Shown: positions 36,667 through 46,444 of the stretch, in pieces | How the letters are laid out: every line of letters begins with the position of its first letter | How positions within the stretch are numbered: the stretch's first letter is position 1 | DNA from: Shewanella sp. UCD-KL21 | GTDB lineage: Bacteria > Pseudomonadota > Gammaproteobacteria > Enterobacterales > Shewanellaceae | Reading direction: 5' to 3' | Assembly: GCF_001957135.1 (NCBI RefSeq) | Contig: NZ_MPHK01000009.1 | Location: forward strand, 83,734 to 147,733 | Length of the DNA stretch: 64,000 nucleotides | Program-made: the position numbers and the translations under genes | Notes under the pieces: model-generated | The model's database searches: none | Told to the model about the DNA's origin: nothing | What the model saw: the letters and a program-made list of their open reading frames with translations, nothing else

Positions 36667-37398
36667 ATGACCCCCGCAGGCCCAGCAGTAACAAACGATA
36701 GTGTAGCAATTGAATCAATCTTACAGGGTCAGCCCAGTAAAACATTAGTAGTATTGGCCCATGGCGCTGGGGCTAATATGCACCATGAGTTTATGGTCGA
36801 TATCGCCAATGGCTTGGTTGCTAAAGGTTATCAAGTGTTGCGCTTTAACTTCTTATATATGCAAGCCAATATGCAAGATGGCAAAAGAAGGCCGCCAGAT
36901 AGAGCGCCTAAGCTGTTAATGCATTTTACTGCGCTACTTAATTCCATTGAACAAACCATTGAAGACAATGATCTTGTAGTCGAAAACATTGTGTTAATGG
37001 GTAAATCAATGGGCGGCAGAATGGCGGCGACATTGTTAACCGATGATGAACTTATCATTAATGATGAGCAGGTTGAGATCTCTGCTGCAATTAACGCCTT
37101 AATTAAAGGCTGCATTTGCCTAGGTTACCCTTTTGTCCCGTTAAAAGGTGGAGAGCCGAGACTTGAGCCGTTAAATAATGGCTTGAAACCATTAATGGTG
37201 GTGCAAGGTGAGCGGGATAAATTTGGCGGCATCAACGAAATACCGCAGTGGGATATAAATAAACAAGTCAAAATCAGCTGGATAACCGATGGCGATCATA
37301 GTTTTAAACCGCGCAAGTCGTCAGGCACAACATTAGCGGCTAATCTGAAGCACTGCTTAAACCAATGCGATCAGTTTATTACTGATATTGTGGATTAA
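36667..37398 (+). CDS. Alpha/beta hydrolase of the KANL3/Tex30-like family
   Basis: Predicted cytoplasmic hydrolase of 243 residues. LVVLAHGAGANMHHEFM carries the oxyanion region, the nucleophile S114 is in LMGKSMGGRMA, an Asp follows in QGERDKFGG and the catalytic His in TDGDHSFKPRK. The substrate is unknown. ATG 36667 gives a start with GAAGAAA upstream; a TTG at 36637 would extend it by ten residues. It is inserted between gcvA and the DUF423 gene, 22 bases before the latter, so it may be co-transcribed with it. Confidence 0.85.
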   Translation: MTPAGPAVTNDSVAIESILQGQPSKTLVVLAHGAGANMHHEFMVDIANGLVAKGYQVLRFNFLYMQANMQDGKRRPPDRAPKLLMHFTALLNSIEQTIEDNDLVVENIVLMGKSMGGRMAATLLTDDELIINDEQVEISAAINALIKGCICLGYPFVPLKGGEPRLEPLNNGLKPLMVVQGERDKFGGINEIPQWDINKQVKISWITDGDHSFKPRKSSGTTLAANLKHCLNQCDQFITDIVD

Positions 37399-37420
37399 TT
37401 TTTTATAAAGTGAGATAGCA

Positions 37421-37801
37421 ATGAGACAAGGTTTATTATTGTTAGCGGCGATCAGTGGCTTTTTAGCGGTTGCTTTAGGGGCTTTTGGTGCCCATGGATT
37501 AAAAAGTATTGCCCCGCCTGAGTTGGTTGCGATTTTTAAACTCGGTGTCGATTATCACTTTTATCACACCTTTGCCATTATTGCCGTGGCGTTAAGTGGC
37601 CACTGGATAAGTTCAAAACTGCTGGATTGGGCAGGTTATTTATTCTTCGTGGGGATTTTATTGTTTTCAGGTTCCTTGTATTTATACGCCTTTACTGGTG
37701 CCAAATGGATTGGGCCAATTACCCCTATGGGCGGCGCTTGTATGCTGATTGGCTGGACATTGTTTGCCATTGCGATAGCAAAACACACTAAGCAGAAATA
37801 A
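37421..37801 (+). CDS. ygdD: DUF423 membrane protein YgdD
   Basis: Inner-membrane protein of 126 residues with about four hydrophobic segments and the family motifs AVALGAFGAHGLK and HFYHTFAIIAVAL. Function unknown. In E. coli the homologue also sits between gcvA and rlmM. AGTGAGATAG precedes the ATG. Confidence 0.88.
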   Translation: MRQGLLLLAAISGFLAVALGAFGAHGLKSIAPPELVAIFKLGVDYHFYHTFAIIAVALSGHWISSKLLDWAGYLFFVGILLFSGSLYLYAFTGAKWIGPITPMGGACMLIGWTLFAIAIAKHTKQK

Positions 37802-37988
37802 CTTAGCGCCACCTTTGGCAAGTATTTCAAAGCAGCAGCATGTTTATCGCATCTGCTGCTTTGTTGCTTTTATCCGTTTGCCTTTTCTATTTAACACAGC
37901 GGCATAATTTTTGAGTATAATGCCCCCATTATTTTGTCCTTCGACCATACTGTGAAGCAGTTATGGTTATAGAAGCTTAAGGCTTATC

Positions 37989-39080
37989 ATGAAAAACCTC
38001 TTTATATTTTGCCGCGCAGGCTATGAGAAAGATTGCGCCGCAGAAATTCAACAGCGTGCAGCTGAATTAAACATTGGTGGCTTTGTTAAAACCAATACCA
38101 ATGATGCTTATGTGATTTACCAATGTTTTGAAGAAAACGGCGGTGAGCAACTGGCAAAGCAAATTGAGCTAAATTCATTAGTGTTTGCAAGACAAATGTT
38201 TGCTGCTGGTGAGTTGATAAAAGATTTGCCTGAAAAAGACAGAGTATCACCGATTGTGGCTGCTTTAAGTGAAGTGTCAAAAGCGGGTGAGTTACGAGTT
38301 GAAACCCCAGATACCAATGAAGCTAAAGAGCTGTCAGGTTTTTGCCGTAAATTCACAGTGCCTTTACGTCAAGGCCTGAAAAAATCTGGGGCATTATTAG
38401 CCCAAGAAAATAACCGCAGACCTATCATTCATGTGTGTTTTGTGGCGCCGGGTACGGCTTATGTCGGCTATTCATTATCAAACAATAGCTCACCTTATTT
38501 TATGGGCATTCCCCGTCTTAAAATGGCTGCCGATGCACCGAGTCGTTCAAGCTTGAAATTAGATGAGGCTTTTGGGCAATTCTTAACCAAGGAAGAGCAA
38601 GAAGACCGCTGCCGCTCAGGGCTTCATTCTGTGGATTTAGGCGCTTGTCCTGGTGGCTGGACTTATCAGCTAGTACGCCGTGGCATGTTTGTCGCTGCAG
38701 TTGATAACGGTCCTATGGATCAGAAGTTAATGGACACAGGGCAGGTTAAACATTATCGCGCCGATGGTTTTCGTTTCGAACCACCAAGAAAAAACATTTA
38801 TTGGTTAGTGTGTGACATGGTTGAAAAACCGTCTCGTGTAGCTGAGCTGGTTGAAGCTTGGGCGATTAATGGCTGGTTTAAAGAAGCGATTTTTAACCTT
38901 AAATTACCAATGAAAAGTCGTTATAAAGAAGTCAGACAGATTTTAGATACCATGGCTGAAATCTTAAAAGAAAACGACATCACAGATTTTAAATTACAGT
39001 GTAAGCACCTTTATCATGACCGTGATGAAGTGACAGTTCACTTATGGGTTAAACCCAATACCGCTTGGGCGTTTAACTAA
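37989..39080 (+). CDS. rlmM: 23S rRNA 2'-O-ribose methyltransferase RlmM
   Basis: Methylates C2498 of 23S rRNA using S-adenosylmethionine. The 363-residue protein has an N-terminal THUMP-like part and a Rossmann-fold methyltransferase with VDLGACPGGWTYQLVRRGM as the SAM site, the DNGPMDQ segment, and catalytic lysines in NLKLPMKSRYKE typical of the K-D-K-E ribose methylases. Length and order agree with E. coli RlmM. A terminator follows. Confidence 0.95.
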   Translation: MKNLFIFCRAGYEKDCAAEIQQRAAELNIGGFVKTNTNDAYVIYQCFEENGGEQLAKQIELNSLVFARQMFAAGELIKDLPEKDRVSPIVAALSEVSKAGELRVETPDTNEAKELSGFCRKFTVPLRQGLKKSGALLAQENNRRPIIHVCFVAPGTAYVGYSLSNNSSPYFMGIPRLKMAADAPSRSSLKLDEAFGQFLTKEEQEDRCRSGLHSVDLGACPGGWTYQLVRRGMFVAAVDNGPMDQKLMDTGQVKHYRADGFRFEPPRKNIYWLVCDMVEKPSRVAELVEAWAINGWFKEAIFNLKLPMKSRYKEVRQILDTMAEILKENDITDFKLQCKHLYHDRDEVTVHLWVKPNTAWAFN

Positions 39081-39132
39081 GCTATTTAGCTGACGATTTA
39101 AATTTATTTTTGCTAAATATAAAACAAACATT

Positions 39133-39170
39133 AAAAAGCCCTTAGTGAATATCACTAAGGGCTTTTTTAT
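39133..39170. terminator. Bidirectional terminator between rlmM and icd
   Basis: A long perfect stem, arms AAAAGCCCTTAGTGA and TCACTAAGGGCTTTT with loop ATA, flanked by A and T runs. Confidence 0.92.
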
Positions 39171-39222
39171 TATCGTTTGATTTACACTAGAGTTATTGGC
39201 GCGGCAATAACTCAGCTAAAGC

Positions 39223-40233
39223 TTATCCTAAACGATCAACAACAGCTTGAGTGAAGTCAGTTGTACCATGAGTACCACCAAGATCGCGGGTGGTGCGATC
39301 GCCTTCTTCAATCACAGCTGATACTGCAGAGCGGATCATTTCCGCTTTGTCAGCCATGCCTAAATACTCCAGCATTTGGATAGAGGCTAAAATCACTGAT
39401 GTAGGGTTTGCAAGGTTTTTACCTGCAATATCAGGTGCACTACCATGAACTGCTTCGAAAATTGCTGCATCTTTACCTATGTTAGCACCTGGTGCCATAC
39501 CTAAGCCGCCAACAAGACCTGCACATAAGTCAGATAGAATGTCACCGAATAAGTTAGTTGTTACCAATACATCGAAGTTTTCTGGATTCATGACCAACTT
39601 CATACAGGTTGCATCAACAATCATTTCTTCAGTTTCGATATCTGGGTAACGAGCACTGACTTCACGCGCCACTTTCAAGAATAAACCTGAAGTAGACTTC
39701 ATGATGTTAGCTTTATGAACGATAGTCACTTTTTTACGGTTTTCTTTACGTGCTAGCTCATAAGCAAAAGTGGTAATTTGCTCTGCACCTTGACGAGTAA
39801 TGATACTGGTCGCTTCAGCAGTTGCGCCATCGTCAGATACTTTTTGGCCTAAGCCTGAATACATACCTTCAGTGTTTTCACGCACTGTGATGATATCAAT
39901 GTTGTCATAACGTGCTTGAGTACCTTTAAAAGAAAGCACAGGGCGCACGTTAGCATATAAGCTGAATTTTTTACGTAGGCTTACATTGATAGAGGTAAAA
40001 CCTTCACCCACAGGTGTGGTTAATGGCCCTTTAAGGGTAATACGGTTTTTTTCGATAAGGTCTAAGGTACGCTGAGGTACTAATTCACCTTGCTTTTCTA
40101 ATGCGGCTAAACCGGCGTCTGCAAACTCATATTCAAAGTCGCAACCAGCCTTGTCGAGAATTTTTAAAGCCGAATCGATAATGCTTGGTCCAATCCCATC
40201 ACCTGGGATTACGGTTATAGTACGTTTTGGCAT
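39223..40233 (-). CDS. NAD-dependent isocitrate dehydrogenase
   Basis: Decarboxylating dehydrogenase of 336 residues, TCA-cycle step from isocitrate to 2-oxoglutarate. The family pattern ITVIPGDGIGP, catalytic Y125 (VRENTEGMYSG) and K174 (IVHKANIM), metal ligands D231 and D235 (TNLFGDILSDLCAGL) are present. The coenzyme loop reads HGSAPDIAGK, with D268-I269 in place of the Lys-Tyr of NADP enzymes, which indicates NAD. The short length matches mitochondrial-type NAD-IDH and the Shewanella enzyme rather than E. coli Icd. GGAAGGACT decides the ATG at 40233. 3-isopropylmalate dehydrogenase is a less likely alternative. Confidence 0.88.
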   Translation of the reverse strand: MPKRTITVIPGDGIGPSIIDSALKILDKAGCDFEYEFADAGLAALEKQGELVPQRTLDLIEKNRITLKGPLTTPVGEGFTSINVSLRKKFSLYANVRPVLSFKGTQARYDNIDIITVRENTEGMYSGLGQKVSDDGATAEATSIITRQGAEQITTFAYELARKENRKKVTIVHKANIMKSTSGLFLKVAREVSARYPDIETEEMIVDATCMKLVMNPENFDVLVTTNLFGDILSDLCAGLVGGLGMAPGANIGKDAAIFEAVHGSAPDIAGKNLANPTSVILASIQMLEYLGMADKAEMIRSAVSAVIEEGDRTTRDLGGTHGTTDFTQAVVDRLG

Positions 40234-40756
40234 GGATAGTCCTTCCACTGAGTGGTTACTGCATTTTCTTGTTATTGTTTACAATACCTTAACAAGACTA
40301 CTTACTAACGGTTTTGTTGCGGCGCATTTTAACGAATTTAGATTTTGTTTTACAGTTTTTAGTGAGTTTAATCACATATTTTTTTAAATAATTAAGCTAA
40401 TCCTCAGTTGATTGCTTTAAGATATTCACAACCATGTAATTGAAAGGCTTATTTCGCGTCATAAATCAGCTTTGATTGTTAATAAAAGGTTGGTTGTAAG
40501 ATTGTTTCGCGAACATAGCATAAGCAGATGACAGATTTTAAATAGACGACTTTGGTCTACTAACTATCAGTCTACTCGCCATAGGTCTACTCACGAAGGG
40601 GCTGTAAAAATAACTTGGCACTGTTTAGTCTGAATGGTCATTAATTAAACTGCGGTGTTATTTTTCAATAATGTTTTATTAAATTTCAATTATGTTTTCA
40701 GTTAATGAATTTAGCTGAACTGTATTTCATTCCATAACAACAATAACGAGGAAGAT
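40234..40756. other. Divergent intergenic region between icd and the S9 peptidase gene
   Basis: About 523 AT-rich bases. A three-copy short repeat GGTCTACT or AGTCTACT occurs at 40555, 40569 and 40584 (14-15 base spacing). GAGGAAG at 40748-40754 belongs to the peptidase. No ORF or strong hairpin was seen. Confidence 0.5.
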
Positions 40757-43519
40757 TTGAAGTTACGTAACCTTATTCCATTGACTCTGTTAACAGTGTC
40801 AATGTCAGCCATATCAGCTGACAACATTAAGCCGTTATTGCTCGATGACATTATGCACTTTGAGACCTTACAGACTCCCGTTATCTCTGAAAATGGCGCA
40901 GTATTAGCGGTTGAGGCTATGCCCGATCGCGGTAATAGCCGCGCCTTAGTCAATCAAGTGGCCACCCAAAAGCAGTATCAAATTGATGGTGGCTCTGATG
41001 TTAAAGTCAGTGCCAATGGCGATTATGTGATTGCCACTATTGCGCCGAGCTTATTAGAAAAAGAAACCCTCAAAAAATCGGAGCTTAGTGCAGGGCTTAG
41101 CTTACTGAATACCAAAACAGGTAATCAGCAACAGTTTAAGCGGGTTAAACAAGCTGAGTTTAGTGCCAAAGGCGATTATTTAGCGGTTTGGTTTGATATT
41201 GCTGACACTAAAGAAGATGGTAAAGAAGACGCTAAAGAAACGAGCATTAACGCTGCAGATAAAGGCAGTGGTTTTAAGCTGATTCAACTCGCCACCAATA
41301 CTTTCCATGAGTTTGACCATGTTACTCAATTTAACTTTGACCGCTCAGGCAACCAATTTGTGGTTGCCATTAATGATATTACTGCCAAGCAGCATGTGAT
41401 TAAAAAGGTTGATTTAATCACTAATACCTTAAAGCAAGTTTATAAGTCAGACAGCTATCAAGTGGCTGAGCTGAGTTTATCTGATGATGGCAACTGGCTT
41501 GGCTTTACCCAAGGCGATGCAAGTGTTGAGCGTGACGAGCGAGAGTATCAACTGAAGCTTTTGGCTTTAGAGTCTCTTAAGCTCAAACAGGTGCCAACAG
41601 ATGATGACTGGACTTTAAATCAGTATTCAAAAATCTTCTTTTCTGAAGATAGCTTAAGACTATTTATTGGCCGTGTACCGCAAGTAGATAAAGCGCTGAC
41701 ATTGGCAACAATCGAGTCTGAAGCTGATTTATTTGATCAACAAATTATCACTGGACTACGTGATTTAAAAGTGTGGCATGGTGACGACCCAAAAATAAAA
41801 CCCCATGAAGTAAAACAATATGCCAAAGAGTTAAAGCGTACTTATCTTGCTGTGATGCACGTTAATGCCAACCGCATAGTGCAACTGGCTGATAAAGCCT
41901 TACCGGATGTGCACTATGGCGAACAAAAGCGTTATTTATTAGCAACCTCAGATGTGCCTTATCAAAAAATGATCACCTGGGCAGGCTTTTATCAAGATGT
42001 CTATCTAGTGGATTTAAATACAGGCCGTAAGCTGAAAATCTTAACTCAACATGCCTCAGGTGAAATGCCAAGCTTGTCACCCAATGGGCGTTTTGTGGCA
42101 TATTATCAACAAGGCGGGTTGTTTTTATATGATATTGCCAATGCCAGAAAACACAGCTTAACCAAAGGTATTACTGTTAGCTTTGCTAATGAAGACCACG
42201 ATTATCCCAGTAATGCGCCAAGTTATGGTTTAGGGCCTTGGCTAGCAGATGATTCAGGCATTATTGGCTATGACAAATATGATGTGTGGCAATTTAGCAG
42301 CTCATCGTTTGACGGTTTTATGCTATCAGCGGGTGAAGGGCGTAAAAACCGTCAGCAATTTAGACTGGCAGGGTTATATGCAACGGCAGATACGCCTGCT
42401 GTCATTGAACAGCAGCAAGCGCTGCTATTACACAGTTATAATGAACACACCAAAGCTGACAGTTTTTATGGCGCTATTGTTGGTGTCCCTGGGATTTCGT
42501 TGCAACTTGAAACCGAAGCAAAATTGACGGTACTTGCCCGCAGTAAAAATAGCGACACTATGGTGTTTTCTAAGCAGCGCTATGATCTGTACCCTGATCT
42601 ATATACCTCAAGTGTGAATACGCCTAATGAAGCCAGCCAACAAACTGATTTAGATAGTCAGCGAGATGGTTTTAATTGGGGCGCAGCAGAATTGGTGCGT
42701 TGGCGTGATGGTGATGGTCGCCCTGCAGATGGCGTACTGATCAAGCCAACGAACTATCAAGCCGGTAAACAGTATCCGGTGATGGTGTATTTCTATCGCT
42801 TTATGAGCGATCGTTTGCATTCATTCCCGCATATGGCAATTAATCATCGACCAAACTTTGCTTGGTATGCAGATAATGGCTATGCCATTTTCTTACCTGA
42901 TATTCGTTTTGAAGTGGGTTACCCGGGGATCTCGTCAGTAAAAGCATTAACTGCTGGGGTTCAAAAAATCATTGATATGGGCGTTGCCGATCCAGATGCC
43001 ATTGGTATTCAAGGCCATTCATGGGGCGGTTATCAAACTGCTTTCGCTGTGACCCAAACCAATATCTTTAAAGCAGCGGTTACCGGCGCCCCTGTGTCGA
43101 ACATGACCAGTGCTTATAGCGGCATTCGTCATGGCTCTGGCCTTGCTCGTCAATTTCAGTATGAAACCGGTCAAAGCCGAATTGCTGAAAGTTTGTTTAA
43201 ATCGCCGCAAAAGTACATTGAAAACTCACCGGTGTTTTATGCTGAACGCATTCAAACTCCAATGATGATTATGTTCGGTGATAAAGATGATGCGGTGCCG
43301 TGGGAGCAGGGGGTGGAGTTATATCTTGCCATGCGCAGAACCGGTAAAGATGTGGTGTTTTTACAATATGAAGATGAACCACATCATTTGAAAAAGTACC
43401 CTAATAAACTAGATTACACCATTCGAATGAAGCAGTATTTTGACCATTATTTAAAAGGCTTAGCAGCGCCTAAGTGGTTAAAAGAAGGTGAGGCATATCG
43501 AGAACATAACCAAGATTAA
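40757..43519 (+). CDS. Exported S9-family (prolyl oligopeptidase type) peptidase
   Basis: Large serine peptidase of 920 residues. A signal peptide (about 1-21, ending SMSAISA) is followed by a long N-terminal region expected to form a beta-propeller, with repeats such as DDGNWLGFTQ, and the C-terminal hydrolase domain. The catalytic residues appear as S755 (GIQGHSWGGYQTA), D844 (GDKDDAVP) and H876 or H877 (DEPHHLKKY). It likely cleaves oligopeptides in the periplasm. The start is TTG at 40757, supported by GAGGAAG just upstream. No gene partner; terminator follows. Confidence 0.9.
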   Translation: MKLRNLIPLTLLTVSMSAISADNIKPLLLDDIMHFETLQTPVISENGAVLAVEAMPDRGNSRALVNQVATQKQYQIDGGSDVKVSANGDYVIATIAPSLLEKETLKKSELSAGLSLLNTKTGNQQQFKRVKQAEFSAKGDYLAVWFDIADTKEDGKEDAKETSINAADKGSGFKLIQLATNTFHEFDHVTQFNFDRSGNQFVVAINDITAKQHVIKKVDLITNTLKQVYKSDSYQVAELSLSDDGNWLGFTQGDASVERDEREYQLKLLALESLKLKQVPTDDDWTLNQYSKIFFSEDSLRLFIGRVPQVDKALTLATIESEADLFDQQIITGLRDLKVWHGDDPKIKPHEVKQYAKELKRTYLAVMHVNANRIVQLADKALPDVHYGEQKRYLLATSDVPYQKMITWAGFYQDVYLVDLNTGRKLKILTQHASGEMPSLSPNGRFVAYYQQGGLFLYDIANARKHSLTKGITVSFANEDHDYPSNAPSYGLGPWLADDSGIIGYDKYDVWQFSSSSFDGFMLSAGEGRKNRQQFRLAGLYATADTPAVIEQQQALLLHSYNEHTKADSFYGAIVGVPGISLQLETEAKLTVLARSKNSDTMVFSKQRYDLYPDLYTSSVNTPNEASQQTDLDSQRDGFNWGAAELVRWRDGDGRPADGVLIKPTNYQAGKQYPVMVYFYRFMSDRLHSFPHMAINHRPNFAWYADNGYAIFLPDIRFEVGYPGISSVKALTAGVQKIIDMGVADPDAIGIQGHSWGGYQTAFAVTQTNIFKAAVTGAPVSNMTSAYSGIRHGSGLARQFQYETGQSRIAESLFKSPQKYIENSPVFYAERIQTPMMIMFGDKDDAVPWEQGVELYLAMRRTGKDVVFLQYEDEPHHLKKYPNKLDYTIRMKQYFDHYLKGLAAPKWLKEGEAYREHNQD

Positions 43520-43549
43520 CCCTTACAATTCAATCTAATTTTGAACTAA

Positions 43550-43586
43550 AAATGCCACTGATAGCGATATTCAGTGGCATTTTTTA
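43550..43586. terminator. Bidirectional terminator, S9 peptidase / DUF3192 gene
   Basis: Arms AATGCCACTGA and TTCAGTGGCATT around TAGCGATA, followed by TTTT and preceded by AAAA. Confidence 0.85.
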
Positions 43587-43603
43587 TGTTTACACCTGAG
43601 AGG

Positions 43604-44083
43604 TTATTGCTCTGAAGTTATTGCTGTTTCTATGCCTTGCTCTGCGGGGATTGGACTTACTTGTGTCGCGTTAAGATCGGTTTCAGTTTGAGGCACAATA
43701 GCAATAATCGGTATTTGCAAAAATTGCTCATAGGTTTCTTGCCCCCAAGCAATCAGCTCGCCATCTTTAAATAACAACGGCGTGCATTCATCTTTAGTGG
43801 TTTGACCGTCGGAGGTGACATGGTGAGTGCGGTAAAACATAATTTGAAAGCTGCCATCAGACGATGCCTTGGCTTCTGAAAAATCGGCTCGGCCCATTAG
43901 CTGCCTAATGCTATCAATGGTTTGGCCAATCATAATTTCGCTAAGCATTTTATGGTTAAATTCTTGGCGTTCTTGCCAGCTGCGATCTTCAGGCCGAGTC
44001 TCGTAGACAAATATAACGAAAACAACAAAAGTGACATATGCAATAAATATGGTTGCGATTAAATATGACACTTTAGGTTTCAT
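43604..44083 (-). CDS. DUF3192 family membrane-anchored protein
   Basis: Protein of 159 residues with an N-terminal membrane helix (about 8-28) and a small periplasmic domain. MLSEIMIGQTIDSIRQLMGRADFSEA resembles the helix-hairpin start of SmpA/BamE-like folds, as known for DUF3192, and ECTPLLFKDGELIAWG follows. The C-terminal tail (about 120-159) is acidic and probably disordered. Function unknown. It lies 26 bases downstream of xni on the same strand, so they may be one transcript. Confidence 0.8.
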   Translation of the reverse strand: MKPKVSYLIATIFIAYVTFVVFVIFVYETRPEDRSWQERQEFNHKMLSEIMIGQTIDSIRQLMGRADFSEAKASSDGSFQIMFYRTHHVTSDGQTTKDECTPLLFKDGELIAWGQETYEQFLQIPIIAIVPQTETDLNATQVSPIPAEQGIETAITSEQ

Positions 44084-44109
44084 CAGGCGATTCCTTGCTT
44101 CATTGATGG

Positions 44110-44868
44110 TTAGCTTACTACTCTAAACTGCTTGAGGTTAATGTTTAGCGGCATATGGCATTGCAGTTGCGCCAATTTATAACTGATTCTTGCCATCTCT
44201 TTGCCCTCTGATAACTTTAGCGCTTGTTTCGCGCCAAGATTATCCAGTGACTGATACAAGTTTGCCAAGCTTCTGAACTTGTTTAATAAATCCGCTGCTG
44301 ATTTTGGCCCAATACCGGCAATTCCAGGAACTTTATTCCCTGCGTCTCCCGCAAGCGCGATAAAGTCTAAAATTTGATTTTGCTGCACAGCGAGCTTTTT
44401 CTCTAAGGCTTTTATATCAAAATATTGCTGCTTGAAATGATCCCAAATAACAATATTGCTGTGCATCAGTTGCCCAAACCCTTTGTCGGTTGACACTATG
44501 ATGGCCTGACCGTTATTTTCAGCAATTTTAGTGGCCAAGGTGGCAATCACATCATCGGCTTCTGAAACGGCATCATGGGATTGAACATGTTCAATGGCCA
44601 GAGCGGTTTTGATATCTTCAAGGCCAGCCTTTAAAGCGACAGGCATAGGCTTACGGCCCTTTTTATAATCAGGGTAGAGCTTTTTACGCCACGATTCTTC
44701 ATCACCGTCCCACACCATAATGGCATGGGTTGGTTGGTGATGTTTAAGTAATTTTTTACATGCTGACAGTGTGCGCTCTTTAACACTGACGATATCCGTT
44801 TCATCTGGCAATACCGCATGAATACGCCTAACAAGATTAAGGCCATCGATAATGAGTAATTTATTCAT
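44110..44868 (-). CDS. xni: Flap endonuclease Xni (ExoIX)
   Basis: Protein of 252 residues, the length of E. coli Xni, related to the 5'-3' exonuclease domain of DNA polymerase I. MNKLLIIDGLNLVRRIHAV at the N-terminus, SEADDVIATLA, STDKGFGQLM and the helix-hairpin-helix PGIAGIGPKSAADLL are visible. Xni acts on flap structures in DNA repair or Okazaki fragment processing. ATG 44868 is chosen from the alignment; a GTG at 44901 would add eleven polar residues. The E. coli pair ppnN-xni is kept here. Confidence 0.9.
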   Translation of the reverse strand: MNKLLIIDGLNLVRRIHAVLPDETDIVSVKERTLSACKKLLKHHQPTHAIMVWDGDEESWRKKLYPDYKKGRKPMPVALKAGLEDIKTALAIEHVQSHDAVSEADDVIATLATKIAENNGQAIIVSTDKGFGQLMHSNIVIWDHFKQQYFDIKALEKKLAVQQNQILDFIALAGDAGNKVPGIAGIGPKSAADLLNKFRSLANLYQSLDNLGAKQALKLSEGKEMARISYKLAQLQCHMPLNINLKQFRVVS

Positions 44869-45051
44869 GTTTTTCTTTTCGTTTGCAGTAAGGTCGCTCA
44901 CATTGAGCCACTGTATGATTTTATTATAAATTAACCGTCCTTGAGCTTAAACCTTACGGCTTGTTTTTAACAGTGAAATCAATGGCTATTTAAGCGCAAC
45001 TTGATTAAAAAGCAAAATCTATGACGGCAAAGCAAAGCAATATTACATGCG

Positions 45052-46413
45052 CTATTTTTTATTATTGATGCGATAGCAAGGAGTATATTCGCTGCCTGGA
45101 AGTTTCATTCTTTGTTGCGTTACGAATGCTGCCAGCAGTTTATCCATCATGGTCATCAGCCGCTCATCACCACTTATCTCAAATGGACCTAAGTCTTCAA
45201 TAAGTTTAATGGTCTCACTTTTAACATTACCGGCCACAATGCCTGAAAACGCCCGCCGTAAACTGGCCGCTAACTCAGCTTTGTTCGGGTGAAAAAACAG
45301 GTGCAGATTTTTCATCACCTCGTGATTTGGCTCAAAAGGCAGTTGAAATTCAGGTTCTATTTTCAGCGCCCACTGGTATTGGTAGGCATCACCAAGTTGT
45401 TTACGCATGGCTTTTACATCGCTCATGCCTTGTTTCATCAGCTGCGCTACTTTTACAGGGTCATCAATAATGATTTGGTATTTATCTCGGGCCTGCTGAC
45501 CAAGGGTTGCGCCGATAAAGTCATCGATTTCAATAAAGTAGTCCGCACTTTGTTTAGGGCCGGTTAAAATCAGTGGAAAGGGCAGCTGGGCATTGGCGGG
45601 ATTAAGCAAAATACCCAAAATATAAAGCAGCTCTTCAGCGGTGCCCGCGCCGCCGGGAAAGATAACAATACCATGGCCTAAACGGACAAAGGCCTCTAAG
45701 CGTTTTTCGATATCCGGTAATATCACCAGCTCATTGACTATTTGATTCGGGGGCTCTGCGGCAATAATACTGGGCTCGGTTAAGCCAATATAGCGGGCAT
45801 CTTTAATGCGCTGTTTGGCATGACCAATGGCGGCGCCTTTCATTGGGCCTTCCATTGCGCCCGGGCCACAACCAGTGCAGATATCTAACGCTCTTAACCC
45901 CAGTTCATAGCCTACTTCGCGGGTGTATTGATACTCTATGGGGTTAATGCTGTGTCCGCCCCAACATACTATGACATTAGGGTCGATCATCGGCGAAATG
46001 ACTCTGGCATTACGCAAGATATCAAATACGACATTGGTAATGTGGCTGGCATTGGTGAGATTGATATGCTTTAGATTGTCATATTTATTGTCGATATAGA
46101 CGATATCGCGAAGCACCGCAAAAAGATGTTCTTGGATCCCTGCAATGATTTCACCATCAACGAAGGCTTGTGTTGGCGGGTTGATAAGCTCCAGTAATAA
46201 GCCGCGTTCACGTTGCAGCACATTAATATGAAAATTGGCGTAGCGCTTGAATAAAGCGTCAGAATTATCACTTTTTAAACCGGAGGCAAGCACTGCCAGT
46301 GAGCAGTTTCGCAGTAGTTGGTATAACTCATTTTTAGCACTTTGCTTGAGGCGATCAACCTCCATTTGCGAAAGTTGATCTAAGCTGCCTCTAGGGCTGA
46401 TCTTTATTATCAT
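45052..46413 (-). CDS. ppnN: Nucleotide 5'-monophosphate nucleosidase PpnN
   Basis: LOG-family enzyme of 453 residues (formerly YgdH) that splits purine and pyrimidine nucleotides into base and ribose 5-phosphate. The LOG signature appears as [16 protein letters not shown] and [16 protein letters not shown]. Flanking N- and C-terminal domains (about 1-140 and 340-453) are those of long PpnN. ATG 46413 follows AAGGAG with a six-base spacing. In E. coli PpnN is controlled allosterically by (p)ppGpp; whether that holds here cannot be seen. Confidence 0.93.
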   Translation of the reverse strand: MIIKISPRGSLDQLSQMEVDRLKQSAKNELYQLLRNCSLAVLASGLKSDNSDALFKRYANFHINVLQRERGLLLELINPPTQAFVDGEIIAGIQEHLFAVLRDIVYIDNKYDNLKHINLTNASHITNVVFDILRNARVISPMIDPNVIVCWGGHSINPIEYQYTREVGYELGLRALDICTGCGPGAMEGPMKGAAIGHAKQRIKDARYIGLTEPSIIAAEPPNQIVNELVILPDIEKRLEAFVRLGHGIVIFPGGAGTAEELLYILGILLNPANAQLPFPLILTGPKQSADYFIEIDDFIGATLGQQARDKYQIIIDDPVKVAQLMKQGMSDVKAMRKQLGDAYQYQWALKIEPEFQLPFEPNHEVMKNLHLFFHPNKAELAASLRRAFSGIVAGNVKSETIKLIEDLGPFEISGDERLMTMMDKLLAAFVTQQRMKLPGSEYTPCYRINNKK

Positions 46414-46444
46414 ATGCAACTCCTTGGTAGAGTTGCAGTAGATA